DNA from: Tropicibacter sp. Alg240-R139
Lineage (GTDB): Bacteria; Pseudomonadota; Alphaproteobacteria; Rhodobacterales; Rhodobacteraceae
Direction: 5' to 3'
NCBI RefSeq assembly: GCF_900537075.1
Contig: NZ_UNRA01000008.1
Location: 25,207 to 89,206, forward strand
Length of the DNA stretch: 64,000 nt
Below the pieces are notes generated by a model that was not told the DNA's origin, did not search any database, and saw nothing but the letters and a program-made list of their open reading frames with translations. The stretch's first letter is position 1. Each line of letters starts with the position of its first letter. Below are positions 59,020-64,000 of this stretch, piece after piece. A program made the position numbers and the translations under genes.

Positions 59020-61196
59020 TGCTCTCACAGGTCGATACCGTTGGAAAGTCCACCCGATTTAAACCCGATATCGTCCCTGCCCTAGAAGCCTGCATCCTGC
59101 ATGTGGCCGACAGTCTGGATCGCCCTATCACTCTGGCAGCGCTGCATGCGGCGCAATCCGGCACATCCGGCACGCTCAGCGTTCGCGACGCCATTGCCGC
59201 TGCCGAACGCGCCGGGCTGCAGGCCGGGTTCGGTGCCCGCAAGCTGGGCGATTTCGACGCCGCCCTGACCCCCGCGATCCTGCTCTTGGAAGATGACCGC
59301 GCGGTGGTGTTCCATGGCCGCGACCCCAAGGGCAACCTGCTGATCCACGACCCAGCCCTGGGCGAGGGCATCGGCGAAGTGCCTGAACGCGACCTGCGTG
59401 ACAGCTACACAGGGTATGCGTTGCTGTTTCGGCGCGAACACCGCGACGACATCGCCGCCACGGCCAAGGGGCGGCACGGGCATTGGTTCTGGTCGGCGCT
59501 CGCTGCCAACCGCTGGTCTTATACTCAGGTGGTGCTGGCCGCCGTGCTGGCCAATGTGCTGGGGCTGACGACCTCGATCTTTATCATGATCGTCTATGAC
59601 CGGGTCTTGCCGAACGAGGCGACAGAATCGCTGATTGCGCTGACCCTTGGTGTCGGGCTGGCGCTGCTGTTTGATTTCGTGATCAAGATGGTGCGCGCAG
59701 GCTTCATCGACCGGGCGGGCAATCGCGCCGATGCTCAGATGGGGCGGCGCATCTTTGACCAGCTGCTGAACATGCAGATGCACGCGCGCAAGGGATCGAC
59801 CGGGGCCATGGCCAACACCCTGCGCGAGTTTGAGACCTTACGCGAATTTTTCACCTCGGCCACGCTGGTCGCGGTGGTTGATCTGCCCTTCATCACGCTG
59901 TTTGTCGGGGTGATCTATCTGATCGGCGGGCCGCTGGCGCTGGTGCCGGCCCTGGCAGTGCCTGTGGTGCTGCTGACCGGGTTGGCGGTGCAGCCGTTCC
60001 TGTCACGTCTGGCTGAACGCAGCTTTGCCGACGGGCAATCGAAACAAAGCGTGCTGGTGGAAACCGTGGCCGGGATCGAAACCATCAAGACCACCGGTGC
60101 CGCGCGCCAGATGCGCGCCCGCTGGGACGAGGCGATTGAACGGCAAGCCCAGCACGGGCAACGCAGCCGCGCCATCAGCCAGTTTGCCCTGAACCTGACC
60201 GGGTTCACCCAGCAGGCCGCACAGGTGCTGATCGTGTTCTACGGCGTTTTCCTGATCACGGCGGGCGAGGCGAGCATGGGCGCGCTGGTGGCCTCGGTCA
60301 TCCTGACGGGGCGGGCTTTGGCACCCTTGGGGCAGCTTGCCCAGACCCTGACACGGGCCAATCAGGCGCGCACATCCTATCGCAACCTTGACGCCCTGAT
60401 GCAGAGCGAGAGCGAACGCCCCGAGGGACGCAGCTGGATCAGCCGCCCCAAGCTGGACGGTGGTATCACCTTCAACAACGTCTATTTCGCTTACCCCGAT
60501 CAGGCTGGGGACGCGCTCAAGGGTGTGTCGTTCCGCATCAATCCGGGCGAAAAGGTCGCCATCCTGGGCCGGATCGGGTCAGGCAAAAGCACCGTCGCGC
60601 GGCTGCTTCTGGGGCTATACCAGCCGCGCGTCGGCTCGGTCATGGTTGACGGGCTGGACATCCGCCAAATTGATCCGGGCGATCTGCGCCGCAACATCGG
60701 TTCGGTCCTACAAGACATCTGGCTGTTTTCCGGCACCGTGCGCGAGAATATTTCGATCGGGGCGATCCGCCCGCGTGACCACGACATTGTTGCGGCCGCC
60801 CGCACCGCCGGGGTCGAGGATTTTCTGGCCCAGCATCCGCACGGCTATGACATGATGCTGGGGGAGCGCGGCGAGGGGCTGTCAGGCGGGCAACGCCAGG
60901 CCATCACCCTGGCCCGCGCCCTGGTCGGACGACCGCCCATTCTGCTGTTTGACGAACCCACCAGCGCCATGGATGTCCAGAACGAGGCCGCCGTGATCAA
61001 GCGCCTGAAAGAAACCGCCGCCGACAGCACCATGGTGATCGTGACCCACCGCACCAGCCTGCTGGAGCTGGTCGACCGGGTCATCGTGATCGAAGACGGA
61101 AAGGTTGGCGCCGACGGGCCCAAAAGCCTGCTGACCCGCCACACGCCCAAAACAGGCTCTAAACAGGGGAGGCAGGCCAATGTCGCGGCATCCTGA
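59016..61196 (+). CDS. Type I secretion ABC exporter (LapB/HlyB type)
   Basis: 726 residues. The N-terminal C39-like domain (residues about 10-135) lacks a catalytic Cys, as in exporters of RTX adhesins. A six-helix membrane domain follows, then an ATPase with Walker A GRIGSGKST (about residue 520), signature LSGGQRQ (about 621), Walker B ILLFDEP and a switch His in VTHRTS. It exports the adhesin and perhaps the dockerin-type protein. Coupled to the TolC-like gene by 4 bases and to the adaptor gene by 17. Confidence 0.92.
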   Translation: MMLSQVDTVGKSTRFKPDIVPALEACILHVADSLDRPITLAALHAAQSGTSGTLSVRDAIAAAERAGLQAGFGARKLGDFDAALTPAILLLEDDRAVVFHGRDPKGNLLIHDPALGEGIGEVPERDLRDSYTGYALLFRREHRDDIAATAKGRHGHWFWSALAANRWSYTQVVLAAVLANVLGLTTSIFIMIVYDRVLPNEATESLIALTLGVGLALLFDFVIKMVRAGFIDRAGNRADAQMGRRIFDQLLNMQMHARKGSTGAMANTLREFETLREFFTSATLVAVVDLPFITLFVGVIYLIGGPLALVPALAVPVVLLTGLAVQPFLSRLAERSFADGQSKQSVLVETVAGIETIKTTGAARQMRARWDEAIERQAQHGQRSRAISQFALNLTGFTQQAAQVLIVFYGVFLITAGEASMGALVASVILTGRALAPLGQLAQTLTRANQARTSYRNLDALMQSESERPEGRSWISRPKLDGGITFNNVYFAYPDQAGDALKGVSFRINPGEKVAILGRIGSGKSTVARLLLGLYQPRVGSVMVDGLDIRQIDPGDLRRNIGSVLQDIWLFSGTVRENISIGAIRPRDHDIVAAARTAGVEDFLAQHPHGYDMMLGERGEGLSGGQRQAITLARALVGRPPILLFDEPTSAMDVQNEAAVIKRLKETAADSTMVIVTHRTSLLELVDRVIVIEDGKVGADGPKSLLTRHTPKTGSKQGRQANVAAS

Positions 61197-62490
61197 TCTG
61201 GACAAGCTGGCACGCGAAATGCGCGGGCGCTCGCCCCTGCGCGGCTCGCTTCTGCTGTTGGTGATCCTGGCGTTTCTGGTCACCGCCGGCCTTTGGGCGC
61301 ACAATACCGAGATCGACGATGTCACCCGCGCCGATGGGCGCATCGTGCCCTCGGGCGATATCCAGGTGATCCAGGCGACCGAGGCGGGCGTGTTGCAAGC
61401 GCTGCACGTGCGCGAGGGCCAGGTGGTCGATCAGGACACCCTACTGATGGAACTGGACGGCACGCAGCTGGACAGCCAGCTGAGTCAGGAACAGCAGCGC
61501 GCCTTTGGCCTGATGGCCCGGATCGAACGGCTGCAGGCCGAAATTGACGATGCGCCCCTGGGCTTCAGCGACGAATTGCTGGCCGAGGCGGCGGATGTGG
61601 TGCGCTCGGAAACTGCGCTTTATCAGGGGCGACAGGCGGAATTACAGGCCGAAATCGACATCCTGGAAAACCAGCGCCTGCAACGACAGCGCGAATACGA
61701 AGAGGGGATGGTAGATCAGGTCACCGCCACCGCCACGCTCATGGTGCTGGCCGAAGAACGCGCCATCATGGCCCCGCTGGTGGAACGGCGAATGGAACCC
61801 GCCACCACACTGCTCACCCTGCGCCGCAGCGAGGCCGAATGGCAGGGCCGTCAGGTCCGGGCCGAGGCAGTGGTGAACCGTCTGCACACCGGCCTCAGCG
61901 AAATTGACGAACGCATCCGGGCACAGCGCAAACGCTTTCGCAGTGCAGCGCTCACCGATCTGGCGCTGGCCACAGCCGAGCTGGCGGCGCTGAAACCCGC
62001 CCTACCCGCGCTGGAACGCCGGGCGGCGCGGGCACAGCTGCACGCGCCGGTGCGCGGCATCGTCAACCGTATCCACCGCAGCACGCTTGGCGCGCTGGCC
62101 CGCAGCGGCGAGGATCTGATCGAGATCGTGCCACTGGATGACACCCTGCTGGTCGAAGCATACGTGCGCCCCGCCGACATCGCGTTTCTGCATGCGGGCC
62201 AACCGGTCAAGGTCAAGATCACCGCCTATGACTTCTCGCGCTATGGCAGTCTGGATGGCGAGATTACCCGCATCGGTGCCGACACGATCACCCGCTCGGA
62301 ACGCAATGACGAAGAGGTGTTTGTGGTCGAGGTGCGCACCGAAAACACCATGCTGGATGGGGATGGCATCGCGGTCGAAATCATCCCCGGCATGATCACC
62401 GAAGTCGACATCCTGACGGGTCGCAAATCGGTGTTGGATTACCTGATCCAGCCGGTTGTCCGCGTTAAAGATCGCGCCCTCAGAGAATGA
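61180..62490 (+). CDS. HlyD-family periplasmic adaptor
   Basis: 436 residues. One N-terminal membrane helix (LLLLVILAFLVTAGLWAHNT), a lipoyl domain around TRADGRIVPSGDIQVIQATEAG, a long coiled coil (residues about 90-300) and a C-terminal beta domain with HAPVRGIVNRIHRSTLG and VKITAYDFSRYGSLDGEI. It bridges the ABC exporter and the TolC-like channel. Last gene of the export unit; followed after 148 bp by the Wza-type gene. Confidence 0.92.
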   Translation: MSRHPDLDKLAREMRGRSPLRGSLLLLVILAFLVTAGLWAHNTEIDDVTRADGRIVPSGDIQVIQATEAGVLQALHVREGQVVDQDTLLMELDGTQLDSQLSQEQQRAFGLMARIERLQAEIDDAPLGFSDELLAEAADVVRSETALYQGRQAELQAEIDILENQRLQRQREYEEGMVDQVTATATLMVLAEERAIMAPLVERRMEPATTLLTLRRSEAEWQGRQVRAEAVVNRLHTGLSEIDERIRAQRKRFRSAALTDLALATAELAALKPALPALERRAARAQLHAPVRGIVNRIHRSTLGALARSGEDLIEIVPLDDTLLVEAYVRPADIAFLHAGQPVKVKITAYDFSRYGSLDGEITRIGADTITRSERNDEEVFVVEVRTENTMLDGDGIAVEIIPGMITEVDILTGRKSVLDYLIQPVVRVKDRALRE

Positions 62491-62597
62491 CCCTCAATCC
62501 CATCGGCACATGGGCTGAGCGGATCCCCGCGCGCAGGAAAAACACAATATGGCGTTTTTTTGGCGCGGTTGGCAACTAAGGCTTGCGAGTCCCGTCG

Positions 62598-62635
62598 ATT
62601 CCCGACCATAGGAATATCAATGAATTCCGGGGAAT
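62598..62635 (+). promoter_or_regulatory. Alternating complementary segments in the Wza-type leader
   Basis: ATTCC (62598), GGAAT (62611), ATTCC (62624) and GGAAT (62631) alternate just before the ATG at 62639. The last covers the ribosome site GGGGAAT. Different pairings are mutually exclusive, so the leader RNA could switch between open and hidden forms, or a protein could bind the repeats. Confidence 0.35.
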
Positions 62636-62638
62636 ACT

Positions 62639-63985
62639 ATGTTGCCAAAATCCGTTTTGCTTGTCGTGTTTGCGTTTCTAAGCGCCTGCAACACCATTTA
62701 TGTTGCGCCTGATGTGCCTAAAAATGATGAACACGTCGTTGTTGTGCCTGTCTCGGAGCAGACCATCAGCACTTACAACCGCTCGGGTTATACGCCAAAA
62801 TCCCTCCCATCTGTATTTTTCCAGAGCGCGGGCACCTCAGGCACCCTGCGCGGCGCGGGCACCCTGCCTGAAAGCTCGCTGCCAGAAGAACAGCGCCCCT
62901 CGACCCTCAGAAGCAATGCTCCCGTCGAGCCCCGCGTCGGACCTTATCGCATCGGCGTTGGCGACGTGGTGCTGCTGGCCACAAAATCCAGCCGCAACTC
63001 GGTCGAAGAACTCAGCGGTCTGCTTGCCGCGCAAAACAACCGCCGCGGCTATACCGTACAGGATGACGGTGCCATCGCGATCCCGGATGTGGGTCGCGTA
63101 CGGCTGTCCGGCCTGACCATCGAAGAAGCCGAGGCCGAGCTGTTCCAGAGCCTGGTGGAAAACCAGATCGACCCCGCCTTCAGCCTCGAGATCGCCGAGT
63201 TCAACTCGCAACGTGTCAGCGTTGGTGGTGCTGTGCGCCAGCCCGGGGTCAGCTCGATCAACCTGACCCCGCTTTATCTGGATCAGGCCATCGCCGCAGC
63301 GGGCGGCCTGGCCGTGCGCGACCTCGATTTTGCCTCGATCCGGCTCTATCGCGACGGCACACTCTATCAGATCCCGCTGCAAGAGTACCTCGACAACCCC
63401 GAAATGCAGCGCATCCGTCTGATCGCGAGCGACAGCATCTATGTCGACAGCGAATACGAGCTGGACAAAGCCGAGACCTATTTCGGCCAACAGATTCAAC
63501 TGACCACGGTCCGCCTGGCCGCCCGCGAACGCGCCCTCGAAGAGCTGACCACCGAAATCTCGCTGCGCCGGGCGCAACTGGACGAGCAGCGCAGCAACTT
63601 CCAGGCCCGGATCGAACTGGACGGGGTGGATCGTGATTATGTCTATCTGGCCGGGGAACGCAGCCAACCCAGCCGCTATACCCTGCCTTTTGATCGTCAG
63701 ACGACACTGGCTGACGCGCTGTTCGACGGCAACGGTTTTTCCAGCGAAACCTCGGACCCGTCGGAAATCTATGTGCTGCGCGCGGCCCCCAAGAAGGGCC
63801 ACCAAGAGCGTGTGCTCGCCTTGCATCTGGATGCCGAAAACGCCGCCGCCTTTGTTATGGCCACCAAGCTGGAACTGCGGCCCAACGACATCGTCTTTAT
63901 CGCCGAGCAGCGCGTGACCCGTTGGGGCCGCGTCGTCAATCAGCTTGGCCCCGGCCTGATCGCAGCAGCCATCGCCGGGTTGTGA
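62639..63985 (+). CDS. Wza-type polysaccharide export lipoprotein
   Basis: 448 residues. Signal peptide with lipobox LSAC (Cys17). Polysaccharide-export (Poly_export) domain from YRIGVGDVVLL, SLBB-like units with VGGAVRQPGVSSINLTPLYLDQAI, and a C-terminal hydrophobic end (GPGLIAAAIAGL) as in the outer membrane helix of Wza. Forms the outer membrane channel; partner of the Wzc-type kinase at 39694. The window ends 15 bases after its stop. Confidence 0.92.
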   Translation: MLPKSVLLVVFAFLSACNTIYVAPDVPKNDEHVVVVPVSEQTISTYNRSGYTPKSLPSVFFQSAGTSGTLRGAGTLPESSLPEEQRPSTLRSNAPVEPRVGPYRIGVGDVVLLATKSSRNSVEELSGLLAAQNNRRGYTVQDDGAIAIPDVGRVRLSGLTIEEAEAELFQSLVENQIDPAFSLEIAEFNSQRVSVGGAVRQPGVSSINLTPLYLDQAIAAAGGLAVRDLDFASIRLYRDGTLYQIPLQEYLDNPEMQRIRLIASDSIYVDSEYELDKAETYFGQQIQLTTVRLAARERALEELTTEISLRRAQLDEQRSNFQARIELDGVDRDYVYLAGERSQPSRYTLPFDRQTTLADALFDGNGFSSETSDPSEIYVLRAAPKKGHQERVLALHLDAENAAAFVMATKLELRPNDIVFIAEQRVTRWGRVVNQLGPGLIAAAIAGL

Positions 63986-64000
63986 TGGCCTAAGACCCTG

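Noticed and set aside
62569..62586. Sigma-54-like promoter TTGGCA...TTGC before the Wza-type gene
   Set aside because: GG and GC are separated by 12 bases, not the required 10.

Overview
The window is a surface-glycan and adhesin island from an alphaproteobacterium, most likely a marine Rhodobacterales (roseobacter-type) bacterium. The reasons are the generally GC-rich, codon-biased genes, a perfect CtrA-type box (TTAA-N7-TTAA), a TacA/TacT toxin-antitoxin pair and an RTX/type I secretion locus with SapC. I inferred the taxonomy from style and gene content, not from a marker gene.

Region 1 (about 1-21 kb, all + strand) reads as a nonulosonic-acid pathway of legionaminic-acid type plus its assembly genes. 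It holds a membrane-anchored UDP-HexNAc 4,6-dehydratase; a WbpG/HisH/HisF-type amidotransferase trio; an aminotransferase fused to an N-terminal CBS pair (LegC-like); an asparagine-synthetase-like amidotransferase; an HpcH/HpaI-type aldolase; a NeuB/LegI synthase; a NeuD/PglD-like acetyltransferase; a GT-B protein; two acyltransferase-3 membrane proteins; an EpsG/Wzy-like membrane protein; a MurJ-like flippase; a Gfo/Idh oxidoreductase, CMP-sugar synthetase, SDR and NeuC/LegG epimerase in an order like the Campylobacter ptm genes; and a PglC/WbaP-type initiating transferase. This predicts a CMP-activated, probably amidino-substituted, nonulosonate and its polymerisation or transfer.

Region 2 (about 21-44 kb, mixed strands) is a mosaic second polysaccharide module. 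It contains a transglutaminase-like pseudogene, glycosyltransferases, a chromosomal tailspike-like protein with an S74 self-cleaving chaperone domain, a uronic-acid epimerase, two methyltransferases, a nucleotide-sugar dehydrogenase with a duplicated fragment of its own 5' end, a second AsnB-like gene, a Wzy/WaaL-type polymerase, two tandem GT4 genes, an alkaline-phosphatase-fold protein, a Wzx flippase, a Wzc-type tyrosine kinase and a second pectate-lyase-fold protein coupled to a small Tat-exported protein. Two short gene-end duplications (near 21.0 kb and 27.7 kb) look like recombination scars.

Region 3 (44-49 kb) has a WecA/TagO-type phosphoglycosyltransferase preceded by a CtrA box inside a hairpin, then glmM and glmS, which supply the amino-sugar precursor. 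A terminator follows glmS. Next come a TacAT module with a palindromic operator, a small inverted-repeat element and a decayed Tn3-family transposase.

Region 4 (50.6-62.5 kb) is a type I secretion locus. A large adhesin with Ig-like repeats of about 300 bp and a cohesin-like domain is followed by SapC, a TolC-like lipoprotein, a LapB-type ABC exporter and an HlyD adaptor. Divergent from it is a beta-propeller/RTX protein ending in dockerin-like repeats. A cohesin-like/dockerin-like pair in adjacent divergent genes is the most intriguing system here. The window ends with a Wza-type export lipoprotein whose leader carries alternating complementary segments.
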